A stretch of DNA of 64,000 nt from Planctomycetota bacterium. GTDB lineage: Bacteria > Planctomycetota > Phycisphaerae > UBA1845. The stretch spans positions 39,972 through 103,971 of the forward strand of contig JAJRPG010000018.1 in NCBI GenBank assembly GCA_024280855.1, in the 5' to 3' direction. Under the pieces are notes generated by a model. The model searched no databases, was not told where the DNA came from, and worked only from the letters and a program-made list of their open reading frames with translations. Shown here one piece after another: positions 45,763 to 56,400 of the stretch (the first letter of the stretch is position 1; each line of letters begins with the position of its first letter). The position numbers were made by a program, and so were the translations under genes.

Positions 45763-47646
45763 ATGGTATTCAAACTTCTATTTCTTATTTTGTTTGGCGG
45801 CGTAGCTTTGCTCCAATCGACGCAAGGTTTATTCAGTGCCATGTTAATGATGGTATTTACGATATGCTGTGCCGCAGGGGCTATCGGAACGCACGAATGG
45901 GTCGCTATAAACTGGGTCGCTCCTTATCTGCGACCAGACTATGCCTACGCGGTTGCGTTAGGTATTTCATTTGGCTTGCCTCTCGTGTTGTTACGCTTGG
46001 TAGCGGATAGAATTATCACCCGCGCCTGCCTGCTTCCTATATGGGTAGACCGCATAGGTGGCGCTATCTGCGGAATAGTGACGGCTGTTTTGGTGGTCGG
46101 TGTGATGTCTCACGCCGTTCAAAATCTTCCGTTTGGCCCATCTATTATCGGGTTTTCTCGCGTAGGCGCTTCTTACTCTGCAATGCCAGCGATTGATGGT
46201 GTAGAACCGACACCAGCAGCTTTAGACGCACCGCAGAATGAACTCATACTAACTCCGGATCGAAAAGCACTCGCCCTTGGTTCAATGATGTCAGCAGGCG
46301 TTTTCAGCAATGGTCATACTTTTTTCCAAGATCATGCCGACCTAACGCAAACATCCGCTTGGATCAACGCCGTCCCGACTCAGGTAACGCGCTATGCACC
46401 TGCGGGATCCATAACAATCGTAAGGACGCAGCTCATTCCCTTCATTTACGATTACGAACCTGCCAAGCAAAACACCCGGAGAGCGCCAGGAGGCAGCACA
46501 GCCATTCCTGCCACTTACGATCCCATCGAGCCTGCCGACGGAAGTGAGTTTCACATGGTTCGCGTCAAGCTGCATGATGCTGCGAGAGATAAACACCGTT
46601 CTCATATTTTTACACTTCGACAGTTTCGTTTAGTCGGGCAAGACCCGCAGGCTTCTCACAATACACAGTACCTCCCAGTTGCTATTCAGGATGCGGACGC
46701 AACACAATCTATCAACCGCCACTTCAAAACCATGAAACGAGGCAAAGTTGTTTGGCCCCTCCTCAATGAAGTTCTCTCACCTCGTGCGGAAAATAACAAC
46801 GAAGTAGAAATAGTTTTTGAATTACCCCTTGGGTTTCAGCCTAGTCACTTGGCCTACAAAAGGGGCGCGTATGCAGACGTAACCTTTAGTGACAATGAGG
46901 AGGCACCGGTTCCCGCTCAGCCAGCGGCTACTCTACCTTCACCAGAAATTAACGCGGCCCCCGATGTATCGCCTCCCAAAAGTGATGCCCCCAAGCGCCG
47001 GCGAAACCGAAGAAAGCGAGGCGATGATACCAGCGACGCCAACGTCCCTAACAGCGGTCGAGGCGGAAACATTCGTGGTGTCACAACAAAACAGGGCAAA
47101 TCGTTCTTTGGGAATGAATTACCCATGACGCTAACCGCCTATCAACAGCTAAATAATGTTGAATTATCTGGCAGCAAAATGGTCCACGGACATCTCGTCG
47201 GCGAAGTCTCCGCGCAAGACGGCGGCCAACAACCACCCGTGACTACTTTTGACGTGCCAGACGATAAGCGTCTGCTGCAACTAAACACCACCAAACTTCA
47301 TACGCGTAGCGGATTAGGCAAAGCATTAGCCAACGCAGCAAGCACCGTACAAAATTATCTCGTTGAAGATGACAACGGAAACAAGTCTCGTATATGCGGC
47401 AAATACGCCATCGCAACAGTCAATGGAAAAAAAATGATTGAAGTGCAATACTTCAAAGTACAAGCCGGAACCATCGGTGGCGTCCGAAAGTTTGAAAAAA
47501 TAAAAGATGCAAACTTAAAAAAAAACTACGAATTGGTCTTGCTGTTTCTTGTTGAACCGGGCGCAGAAATGGTGCGCTTCACCACCGGCGGCGCAGCTAC
47601 CCGAGCTGATGACCTCACTACTGAAAATCTAGTCGCTCCAGACTAG
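45763..47646 (+). CDS. CvpA-like membrane protein with large C-terminal domain
   Basis: 627 residues. The first about 125 residues hold four hydrophobic segments in the manner of CvpA (colicin V production protein) family proteins (about 4-27, 28-45, 65-85, 97-120). The rest is outside or cytoplasmic and of unknown fold: a beta-rich domain (about 150-385), a Pro/Ala-rich linker with a basic KRRRNRRKR patch (about 395-425), and a second beta-rich domain (about 440-620). It follows the PilB-like gene by 14 bases, with an AAGGA site, so the two work together or are at least co-expressed. Confidence 0.75.
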   Translation: MVFKLLFLILFGGVALLQSTQGLFSAMLMMVFTICCAAGAIGTHEWVAINWVAPYLRPDYAYAVALGISFGLPLVLLRLVADRIITRACLLPIWVDRIGGAICGIVTAVLVVGVMSHAVQNLPFGPSIIGFSRVGASYSAMPAIDGVEPTPAALDAPQNELILTPDRKALALGSMMSAGVFSNGHTFFQDHADLTQTSAWINAVPTQVTRYAPAGSITIVRTQLIPFIYDYEPAKQNTRRAPGGSTAIPATYDPIEPADGSEFHMVRVKLHDAARDKHRSHIFTLRQFRLVGQDPQASHNTQYLPVAIQDADATQSINRHFKTMKRGKVVWPLLNEVLSPRAENNNEVEIVFELPLGFQPSHLAYKRGAYADVTFSDNEEAPVPAQPAATLPSPEINAAPDVSPPKSDAPKRRRNRRKRGDDTSDANVPNSGRGGNIRGVTTKQGKSFFGNELPMTLTAYQQLNNVELSGSKMVHGHLVGEVSAQDGGQQPPVTTFDVPDDKRLLQLNTTKLHTRSGLGKALANAASTVQNYLVEDDNGNKSRICGKYAIATVNGKKMIEVQYFKVQAGTIGGVRKFEKIKDANLKKNYELVLLFLVEPGAEMVRFTTGGAATRADDLTTENLVAPD

Positions 47647-47690
47647 CGCAGACTTCAACGGCTTGCGCTCTACCACATTTCTCCACCAAT

Positions 47691-48701
47691 CTAATCCGCG
47701 ACAAGAAACCGACCCACTGATTCCGGTGCGCCTGTCCTAGTTGATAAGTAAGCCGCTTCCAACACAGCCATCGTAGCCAAATGGTCTTCGCCTGTTGACA
47801 CTGGTTGCAAACCGCCACCAATCGCCAAACCAAATTCATGCACATCTTTTTCAACGCTCGCAGGAATCGTAAAATTACTTTCATTTTCACTAGCGGCGCG
47901 TTTTTTTGATTCTACGGAAAACGTATCCGCCGACGTTTCTACAACTCCATCAGAACCAATCCAGCGAATACAGCTGCGAGAAATTGCCGCGTTACGATAA
48001 GCCGTCAACGTGGCCGTTTGCTGCGAAGAAAATCGTAGTGACAAAGTGACCATATCTTCCGTATCATAATTATGGACATCGCCCGCTTGGCCAAACATCG
48101 CACATTGAGCGAAAACTTCTTCTGGAATCCCCATCACAGAAATCAACATATCCAACTCAGCGTACGCACCATGCAGTAATACCCCGCCGCCCGCTCGCTC
48201 GCTATCCCCTCGCCAATCAGCCGTGCCTCCTTCGTAAGCAACTTCCGCCATAGCCAATTGCACTTGACCAACCTCTTCACCAATAGCCGAGCTAAGCGAC
48301 CACGAGGAATCCGCTAACCATCTACGCGCTATAACGAGCGAACGGCCCGCGGCATGAAATGAATCAACCAAAGATCGTGCTTCGCTTATGTTGCGGGCAA
48401 AAGGTGCTTTATGAAACACCGCAACCTTTGATTGAGCAGCCAGTTGAACAAACTCATAGGACTCATGGGGTTCAATCGCAACAAAAATCGCATCCAACTC
48501 TTCGCGCGATAATTCGACAATCAGCGAGCGATTGTCTTCAAATCCTCGCACACCAGATGACGTCGACACGTCACGCAGCAGGTTCGCATCTCTATCGGAA
48601 ATCGCCAAAACTTCAAAGAGGCTGTCCTTTAAAATCGCGGCAAGATAATCTTGGCCTTCATCGGCAATCCCCAATAGTGCAACTTTAAGCTTACCCATCA
48701 T
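47691..48701 (-). CDS. Gfo/Idh/MocA-family oxidoreductase
   Basis: 336 residues. Rossmann N-terminal domain (VALLGIADEG, AISDRDANL, LDAIFVAIEPHESYEFVQLAAQSKVAVFHKAPFARN), then an alpha/beta dimer domain. The usual EKP motif is HKAP, keeping the catalytic-region Lys; the typical downstream Asp-x3-His is seen as GAYAELDMLISVM with His197 shortly before (LLHGAYAELD). It is expected to oxidise a sugar-like substrate with NAD(P). It is the last gene of the eight-gene minus-strand run and overlaps the stop of the preceding membrane-protein gene (ATGA), so it is translated with it. Link to the VWA system unknown. Confidence 0.82.
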   Translation of the reverse strand: MMGKLKVALLGIADEGQDYLAAILKDSLFEVLAISDRDANLLRDVSTSSGVRGFEDNRSLIVELSREELDAIFVAIEPHESYEFVQLAAQSKVAVFHKAPFARNISEARSLVDSFHAAGRSLVIARRWLADSSWSLSSAIGEEVGQVQLAMAEVAYEGGTADWRGDSERAGGGVLLHGAYAELDMLISVMGIPEEVFAQCAMFGQAGDVHNYDTEDMVTLSLRFSSQQTATLTAYRNAAISRSCIRWIGSDGVVETSADTFSVESKKRAASENESNFTIPASVEKDVHEFGLAIGGGLQPVSTGEDHLATMAVLEAAYLSTRTGAPESVGRFLVAD

Positions 48702-49267
48702 TCACTCGACTTACGCGAATACCATTGCTCAATCATAGGCCTCATAACTGCTGCGATTTCCTCGTCGGAGCGGCCCAGCAACTTTTGGATTAACCGGTCC
48801 ACCTTGACGTCCCCCCCCACCTGCGTCATCCGAGGGAGCATCGTCTCATACTGCTGCTGTTTGGGCAAAAAAGCTTCCACATGCCCTTCCATATCATCTA
48901 CAGAAAACTCAAACGGGTAGCGAATATCCAGCGAAGCAGTTTCAAACACACGACAATTGAAAGGCCCGTAATAAAAACGCAATTGTTTATCGCACAATTT
49001 GATGCCTACAAATCCAGGCCAAAGTACGACCAATAAAGACCGAAATGTTTTCCATATCGCCACCAAGGCAGCTAGTCCCAAAGGAATCGAGGCTACAACG
49101 AAACTTAAATCAACAGCCAGTGATCTCATCCCTGAAGCTTGAAATTCAATTCGGCCATAAAGTAAGAAGCACAGCAACACCAAGACCGACGACGCTGACG
49201 CCCACAACACCGCTATGCTAAGCAGCCGCGCTCGAGATGCGGCTAGTTGTATCATCGAGTCACCCAT
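48698..49267 (-). CDS. Two-helix membrane protein of unknown function
   Basis: Not recognised. 189 residues; two hydrophobic helices (about 15-37 and 50-74), then a cytoplasmic beta part (about 80-135, KLCDKQLRFYYGPFNCRVFE) and a C-terminal helical part. Lies between the BatA-like gene and the Gfo/Idh/MocA gene with an ATGA overlap to the latter. A membrane PH-like domain fold is possible but not shown. Confidence 0.65.
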   Translation of the reverse strand: MGDSMIQLAASRARLLSIAVLWASASSVLVLLCFLLYGRIEFQASGMRSLAVDLSFVVASIPLGLAALVAIWKTFRSLLVVLWPGFVGIKLCDKQLRFYYGPFNCRVFETASLDIRYPFEFSVDDMEGHVEAFLPKQQQYETMLPRMTQVGGDVKVDRLIQKLLGRSDEEIAAVMRPMIEQWYSRKSSE

Positions 49268-49342
49268 GACTTGCCTATGTCTAAAATTGCGACGCGATCC
49301 AGTCCTTGCGTATGCAGCAAAATGCTACATCGGCGAAGCACA

Positions 49343-51346
49343 CTATATGGACACCCGGCGATTGTAGATCACCCATTCCAAAACCAATATAGCCAATAAC
49401 GCTAAAAGTGCATATCGCCACGCCGGACGGTTCACATCGACCTCTTGCGACGCCGCTTCCAGGCTAGCCACCCCCAACGTGAGCGTGCTAGCCGGAGCGA
49501 TTTGACTTTCTGACGGGTTAAATAAATTAACGGCAAACTTACCCGCCCCCTCAAGACTGGGCGAAACGTCGTACACCCCAACCTCTCTAGTTAGCGCATA
49601 ATGCAACGTGTCATATTGCCCCGTCTCAATGCGATCCTGCCGCTGATCCGGGCGTGTGACAATCACTGCTTTCGAATCAACTGGAATAGGCATCGATACA
49701 GGCTGACCGGGTTCCAAACTGCGCCGGTTCGCCGCGGCCGCAGTGCCACTCATATATTGCACTGCATTTTGCATGAAAATAACGAAATCCACGCTCATAG
49801 GCCAATAAGTGTTTATCATCAACTCGCCTGCATCATTTTCTGCAAGCAAACTAAATGCGCAAATCAAATACTGATTCCCGCCGCGAGACAACTGCCCCAA
49901 AATAGCCGACGAAGCCCCATCAATGATCGACACCGATTCCGCGGGCCAATCAATTTTTAACCAGCTTAAAACCTCCAGTGTTTCCGTGGCTACGTGTCGA
50001 AGCAACGGATGAGTATCGTCCCAGTCGAATACAATTTCATTCTCCACCACGCCGTCAACCGTAAGCCCTTCAATTTTCGGTATCGCCCCCCAGAAAAAAT
50101 AATTTCCGCGAGGCAGTCGATCCGTCGAATGTCGATCTAAAATAACCACGTCAAATTTGCTGCGCTGATTATCTTCTAGTTGATCCTCCCGAGCCGACTC
50201 ATACGCATCAGGTTCCATAATGGTCAAATCAATAGCCATCGTCTCTAGCATGGGGCGTAGGAAATATCCATTGTCCGTCACCAGCAACACCGAAACATCT
50301 TGCGGCGGATCAATCACTGTCCACGCACGATCATCCGCGCTCAGCGCATCATCCACACGCAGCACAACTTCCACAACTCCGCCATCCACTTCCAGTACGT
50401 CATCAAACCCAATGACTCTTTGTGACAAGGATGCGTCGCTACCTGGATCATCTGTATGCCCCGCAAGCGTAACAGATTGAACATCCACACTCTTTTGATT
50501 CACATATAGTACGGCATCAAATACAATTTTGTCCGGGCCATATTGTTGAACCTCAGCCGTAACCTGAATAATTTCCGGTCGCTCATATTGTCGCCGCACC
50601 CCCATACTAATAATGCCCACGTTGTCAGTTCTCTTCCCCACGCGCATTACTTCGATGCTGGAAATATCAAACTGCTGAAGCGCAATTCGCCGTGAATCTT
50701 CAATCCTGCCATCCGTAACAATGTACACTTTCGCCGGTGAAACCGGACGCACCGGCGCAATGTCAGCCCCAGACTGAGACGTACCAATAATTATATTTTG
50801 GGCATACGCCTCCGCTAAGCTCACCGCCTCCGTCAATTGCGATGTGCTTTGCGTTTGCACGATATCCTGGATTTTTTTCTTGAGTGATGACTTGTCCTGA
50901 TCAAAAGAAGCCGTCACTATCGCCCGGTCACTAAAAGCAATCACCATCGCTCTAGCTCCCTCCCCAAGATTATCGATTTGCTTCGCCGCTAAAATCTTAG
51001 CTTTATCCAATCGGGTCTGCCCGTCAGCCTCCATCACACCCATCGACGCCGATTGATCGATAAGCAAAATAACCGAGTCCCGGTGTACCTGAGCCATCTC
51101 CATCATTGGCTTGCCCAACGCCAGCGCCGCTAAGATCAAAATTATCAGTTGCAATATAAGTAGCAAACTACTTCGCAGCCGCTGAAATGGAGAGTTGACC
51201 TGTAAATCTTCCACCGCCTTGCGCCACAAAAGCGTAGACGGAACCAAGCGAACCTCTCGCTTGAGCTTAAGAAAATACAGCGCAGCCAACGGCGGAATAG
51301 TAACGCCTGCGGCAATCGCCATCGCTGTCGGATTTAGAAAATCCAA
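49343..51346 (-). CDS. BatA-like membrane protein with VWA domain
   Basis: 667 residues. An N-terminal BatA-type segment (MDFLNPTAMAIAAG, PPLAALYFLKLKRE), a second helix (about 62-80), a VWA domain (about 90-280) with an intact MIDAS (LIDQSASM; a downstream Asp in IVTDGRI), two Ig-like beta regions and a C-terminal helix (WRYALLALLAILVLEWVIY). TTG start at 51346 follows GGGAG by 8 bases. Bat-type VWA proteins work with MoxR ATPases in the cell envelope, and MoxR and DUF58 are encoded just upstream. Confidence 0.9.
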   Translation of the reverse strand: MDFLNPTAMAIAAGVTIPPLAALYFLKLKREVRLVPSTLLWRKAVEDLQVNSPFQRLRSSLLLILQLIILILAALALGKPMMEMAQVHRDSVILLIDQSASMGVMEADGQTRLDKAKILAAKQIDNLGEGARAMVIAFSDRAIVTASFDQDKSSLKKKIQDIVQTQSTSQLTEAVSLAEAYAQNIIIGTSQSGADIAPVRPVSPAKVYIVTDGRIEDSRRIALQQFDISSIEVMRVGKRTDNVGIISMGVRRQYERPEIIQVTAEVQQYGPDKIVFDAVLYVNQKSVDVQSVTLAGHTDDPGSDASLSQRVIGFDDVLEVDGGVVEVVLRVDDALSADDRAWTVIDPPQDVSVLLVTDNGYFLRPMLETMAIDLTIMEPDAYESAREDQLEDNQRSKFDVVILDRHSTDRLPRGNYFFWGAIPKIEGLTVDGVVENEIVFDWDDTHPLLRHVATETLEVLSWLKIDWPAESVSIIDGASSAILGQLSRGGNQYLICAFSLLAENDAGELMINTYWPMSVDFVIFMQNAVQYMSGTAAAANRRSLEPGQPVSMPIPVDSKAVIVTRPDQRQDRIETGQYDTLHYALTREVGVYDVSPSLEGAGKFAVNLFNPSESQIAPASTLTLGVASLEAASQEVDVNRPAWRYALLALLAILVLEWVIYNRRVSI

Positions 51347-51384
51347 TGAAACATCTCCCGCTTACTTCCCTAACAACCGCAATA

Positions 51385-52284
51385 TCATTTAATCAAACCG
51401 CGCCGTCTGAAATACGACGTAATAATCTGGTCAAAAGGAACGTCCGTCCCGGTAAACAAATAGCTCGCCCCTCGCCTATGGCAGTAATCTTTTAATTGAT
51501 GGCAATAGGCATCAAGATTACTCTTATATTTCGAGATCAACGCACGGCTCATCGTCACCTCCGCCGCGTCCTCATCCTCCATGTCCACAAGCCTTAAATC
51601 ACCAGTCAAACGAGGATCGATTTCATCAGGTGACAAAATCTGAATCGCATATAAATCGTACTTTCTGCCCAGCATATATTTGAAGCCCTGCTCATACCCG
51701 CTCTTTTCAAAAAAGTCGCTCAATACAATCACAATACCTTGCTGCGGATGTCGAATAGAAAATTGTTTGCAAGCCAACGGAAGATTACTTCTACCATCGC
51801 ACACGGATCGGTCGAGAAAATCGACGACTTTGTGCATCAATCGTCGTCCGCGCACACCAGCAATTTCGTCTTGCAAGCCATCGGCATAGGTAAACAAACT
51901 CACCCGGTCAAAATTGACCAGCCCGATATACGCCATCGCCGCCGCAATTCTTCGCGCATACAGCGACTTTCCAGGCTCACCCCAATCCATGCTTTTAGAC
52001 ACATCAATAAGAATACTGATATGTAAATCTTCTTCTTCCAAAAATAATTTTATAAAAAGTTTTTCCAGACGGGCATATATATTCCAGTCCAAAAAACGTA
52101 AATCATCGCCAATCACATAACTACGATGGTCCGCAAACTCGACGGACTCACCCTTCCGTTTACTAATGCGCTCACCGCGCAATTTCCCCGCAAAGATTTT
52201 CCGACTCACCAGCGCAAGCTGTTCTAGCCGCGTCATGAACTCCGGCGTTAATAATTCCTGAGATTGTTCGCTTGCTTTAATCAT
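51385..52284 (-). CDS. DUF58 domain protein of the MoxR/VWA system
   Basis: About 299 residues from the ATG at 52284; a TTG at 52293 is the alternative and neither has a strong ribosome site. The DUF58 signature (EFADHRSYVIGDDLRFLDWNIYARLEKLFIKLF) is followed by a VWA-like fold with DVSKSM as MIDAS start and VIVLSDF. These soluble proteins regularly sit between MoxR and BatA-like genes, as here, and are thought to take part in MoxR-dependent assembly or activation. Confidence 0.93.
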   Translation of the reverse strand: MIKASEQSQELLTPEFMTRLEQLALVSRKIFAGKLRGERISKRKGESVEFADHRSYVIGDDLRFLDWNIYARLEKLFIKLFLEEEDLHISILIDVSKSMDWGEPGKSLYARRIAAAMAYIGLVNFDRVSLFTYADGLQDEIAGVRGRRLMHKVVDFLDRSVCDGRSNLPLACKQFSIRHPQQGIVIVLSDFFEKSGYEQGFKYMLGRKYDLYAIQILSPDEIDPRLTGDLRLVDMEDEDAAEVTMSRALISKYKSNLDAYCHQLKDYCHRRGASYLFTGTDVPFDQIITSYFRRRGLIK

Positions 52285-52313
52285 AACGACCAAACATTAT
52301 CCATAATACAAAG

Positions 52314-53336
52314 TCAAGCAGCCGCTTCCGACATCGTAGGCGTTTTCTCAATCATCTCTTTTAGCACGTCGTCCGTACTAATCCCCTCAGCTTCGCCTTC
52401 AAAATTTAATAGCACCCTGTGACGCATGGCTGGCAGAAACACCCGCTGCACATCACTGAAACTCGTATTGAATCGCCCATCCAAAAGCGCATGAAGCTTC
52501 GCTCCTAGCGTCAAAGTTTGAGCCGCACGCGGGCTAACACCCCAACGCACATATTTATTCGTCACATCAACCGCATAAGGCCCGCCAGGATGCGAAGCCA
52601 TCGACGCCCGCACCGCATAATCCTGTACATGAGGAGCCATCACTACCCGGCGAACAAGTTGCTGAGCGCCAATAATATCTTCGCCACCCATCACCTTATT
52701 AATCTCCGGATGATAGCCAGCCGTCGTGCGATCCAAAATTGTTTTTATCTCATCCTTGCTCGAATAATTGACTACTAACTTAAACATAAAACGGTCCAAC
52801 TGCGCCTCCGGAAGTGGATAAGTACCTTCCTGCTCAATAGGATTTTGCGTAGCCATAACAAAGAAAGGCTCTTGAAGTTTGTGCCTGATGCCCCCCACCG
52901 TAACCGAATGCTCCTGCATCGCTTCGAGCATCGCGCTCTGCGTCTTAGGCGTAGCCCGGTTGATTTCATCCGCAAGCAATATCTGCGTAAACATAGGCCC
53001 CTTCTGAAACTCAAAAGCCCGCTTACCGCTCGCCCGGTCTTCCGCAATGATCGTGGTACCAATGATATCCGCAGGCATGAGGTCCGGCGTAAATTGTATA
53101 CGGGTGAATTTCAAATCCACAGCCTGCGAGAGCGTGCGAATAAGATAAGTTTTACCCAATCCCGGCACGCCCTCCAGCAGCACATGCCCACCTGTAAACA
53201 GCGCCGTCAACACACCATCCACAACTTCCTGATGCCCAACAATCGCCTTGCCGATTTCCTTGCGCAGCGCATCAAATTTATGCCGCAATTCTTCGGTTGC
53301 TTTTTCAATAGCCGGATCAATTTTTGAACTCATCAT
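52314..53336 (-). CDS. MoxR-family AAA+ ATPase
   Basis: 340 residues from the ATG at 53336, which follows GGGAG; the frame opens at 53357. AAA+ core with Walker A GVPGLGKT, Walker B LLADEINRA, sensor 1 MATQNPIEQEGTYPLPEAQLDRF and the lid domain ending RVLLNFEGEAEG. MoxR proteins act as chaperone-like ATPases for VWA-domain partners. The next genes, DUF58 and BatA-like, complete the core of the system, and the upstream gene encodes a further large VWA protein. Confidence 0.95.
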   Translation of the reverse strand: MMSSKIDPAIEKATEELRHKFDALRKEIGKAIVGHQEVVDGVLTALFTGGHVLLEGVPGLGKTYLIRTLSQAVDLKFTRIQFTPDLMPADIIGTTIIAEDRASGKRAFEFQKGPMFTQILLADEINRATPKTQSAMLEAMQEHSVTVGGIRHKLQEPFFVMATQNPIEQEGTYPLPEAQLDRFMFKLVVNYSSKDEIKTILDRTTAGYHPEINKVMGGEDIIGAQQLVRRVVMAPHVQDYAVRASMASHPGGPYAVDVTNKYVRWGVSPRAAQTLTLGAKLHALLDGRFNTSFSDVQRVFLPAMRHRVLLNFEGEAEGISTDDVLKEMIEKTPTMSEAAA

Positions 53337-53429
53337 TATCTCCCATACGATTTTCAAATCGCTTACGCCAAATGCGTAACTTTCAATATGTAGCCAAACG
53401 CCAAATCGACATCTTCGCCATCAAATCAA

Positions 53430-56400
53430 TTATTTATTATCCTCGTCCATATCACGTCGCGCTCGCCGTTTCGCCCGCAGTAGCCTTGACGTAGCGTCTT
53501 CATTATCTGGATCCTCCGCCCCCTTCTTGCCACGAGGCGAATCCTTGTCTTGATCTTTTTTCGCGCCGCCCAATGAATCGACTAAGCTTCCGCCCTTTAA
53601 TTTGCCGCGCCCGCCGCCTTTAGCATCAAATTTCTGCTGAGCATCACCATCAGACAATTGAAGAGGTTCATCGGTCTCAAACGACGGCGCTTGTTGCACG
53701 GCCTCACCTTGTCGATCATCCTTGCCACGATTTCTAGAACTTTTCAGTTGCCCCAGCGAAGCCTCGCTTCGTTGCCCGGTGGTAGCTAATGCAGTCACGC
53801 CATGCGTTAGATAGTTATAAAACGGGCCAATATGTCGAAAACGTACAGACCAGCCAACCAGCTCCGCAACTACGAAAGCGCCAAAAAAATAACTCCAGCC
53901 GCCATACCGAAAGTCCATACCAAAAAGCAAAACAATCAGCACCACAACTTCAACAGCAATCGAAAACGCCAGCCAGCTAGCCAATCTCCGCACAGATACA
54001 TCAAGCAAAAATATCGGCAATAGTAGCCACGCCAGCGCCCAATCCCATGCGGGCCGCTTTGATTCACTCGGCGGTAGGTCATGCTTAAACACGCCCGCCT
54101 CTTCGGGAATTTCGTTTAGCCATCGCCCATTCGTTATCTCCGACACCTGGCGAAGCATAGCCTCGTTCGGAACCAAGTCACGATATTCGGGGGAGAAGGG
54201 AACTGTCACGCCAGTCCTCAGCGTCCCCAAATACTTTTCGTTATGTCGAATTTGCACATTAGCCAAGTACTGCCCAGCCTGGTCAACCGGAACAGATGCC
54301 TCATACTTCCCAGGCCCGGTCTGCACAAATTTCACGGGCAATGTTACGCCATTAGGATTTATCACCCGCGTCGATAGCTGCAAATTATTTAGATAGCTCG
54401 CATCTTTGTCCAAAGCATCAATAACAATCCGAGCCGTGTCCCCGTCAATGCGCGTATAAGTATCGAAGTTTGCTGGCAAGTCCTGGCGCATCGTCCACCG
54501 AACAACCTGCGCCCAAAACTTGGCATACTTGGACCAACTCGTCCACTCGCCGCCCCAAACTTCCCACTGCCCACTTGTAAACGCGACCGTCTTACCAAGT
54601 TCGTACTGCCAATGCGCAAGCACCGGGTCTTCGCCATCATCAGTAGGCCGAATCAGAGGAATAATAACATTAGGGCTGTCCTTGGGAGATGTAAGTACCA
54701 TACCGCCAAGTGCAGGTAAGCTGCTACCGTCAACACCCGCGAGCAGTTCACTATGCGCATCCAGCACCGCTGGCTGAAAAGGCGCGTCCACAATCAAAGG
54801 TCGCTTAATGACTTTTGATTCTTTAGAAAATATCTGTGGCAACTGCTTGGGGTTACGAGCCGCATAAAATTTTCCACCTGTTTTTTTGGCAATATCTCGT
54901 AGTGTCGCCTGCATGACATGCCCACCCCAACCAATCGCAATCGTGCTAACCGTAATTTTATTTCGCACAAAATCCTGAACAAGAGAGTTAGATGGCGCTG
55001 AAGCATCACCATCACTCAGAATAATCACATGTTTTTGAGCGGCATCCTTACCGCGACCAACCGTCAATTCGCGCAAGGCCATGGTCATCGTTGCACCAAA
55101 GTCAGGCATATCGCCGATCTGCATACGATCAATTTTAGCTTTCACCGCAGCCTTGTTCGTAGCAAGGTCAAGCGGCACTTCCCAGTTTTCCCCACCCGGA
55201 GAATAGGTATAAGCCAATACGCCTACATAATCTTGCGAGCTAATCGTATCGACGCTGCGCTTCGCCATCTCCTTGCCCCAGAAATTACCCCTGGGGATTT
55301 CGCATGAATGAGAAATGATAACCAAAGCGCCACGAGGAATCACCCGCTTGTGTTTAATCTCAAAAGACACCGGCATAATCTCAGCGACCGGGCTACCAAT
55401 CCACCCACCCGCACCAAAGCTCTCATCACCGCCCAACATAATCAAGCCGCTACCCATATCTTTCACATAGGTTACAAGATCGCGCTGCTGGTCATCCGTA
55501 AAATTTGAAGCCGAGACATTAGATAAAATAATCGACGTGTAGCTCACCATCTGCAACAAATCAAATTGGCCAAGATCGCTTACGTCACGAAGCTCAACGC
55601 CCACCCCTTCACTCTCTAAAGCATTAGCTAGCACACGATCGGAATCAGCATTCGACGTGATAAGCAAAACCCGCGAAGGCCCGGACACAAACGTAAAAGC
55701 GCTAGCCGAATTATTCAGTGCGATCGTATCCTGCTCTACGTCATCGGGGCGAAACACTGCCTCAAACGTCTGAGCGCCAGTCGTGAGAACCGGGATCGTA
55801 ACGACAAAAGTATTGTCTCCCGCATGAAGAGATAATCGGGTGCTCTCCTCCGGCAGTGTCAGCAATTGGCCATTAACATACAACAAAAGTGTGCCAGACG
55901 TCGCACGATCGGTATGCACCACCATGCGCACAGGAATCTGCTCACCTTTCTGTGCATGTGTCGGCGCGATGACACGCTCAAAATATACTTCGTTTTTATG
56001 TCTATATCGAAGTGGAACAATATCAACAGGAATACCATCCGCAGCCGCTCGACGAGCTTCCTCCAGCAGATTGCCCATGTTATCATTTCCATCAGACAGC
56101 AAAACCATACGCTTCGCTGTATCATGCGGAAACATCGCCATCGCCAATCGCATAGCTGACGCTACATCCGTTCGATCAGTCCCCTGCATAATCGGAAAAC
56201 GGCCCGCCGGAATAACATACCCACCCTTCAAAGGCTGCTGCTCTAGAAACGCATGCCGCGCAAAATCAATCACCCCAACCCGATCGTCCGCCGGAAGGTC
56301 TTTGGACGCCTCCCGCATAAAATGTTCCTGCTCATCCTGCATCGCCTGAACACTATGCGATCGATCCATCAGGAACATGACAGTCAAATCATCATTTCGC

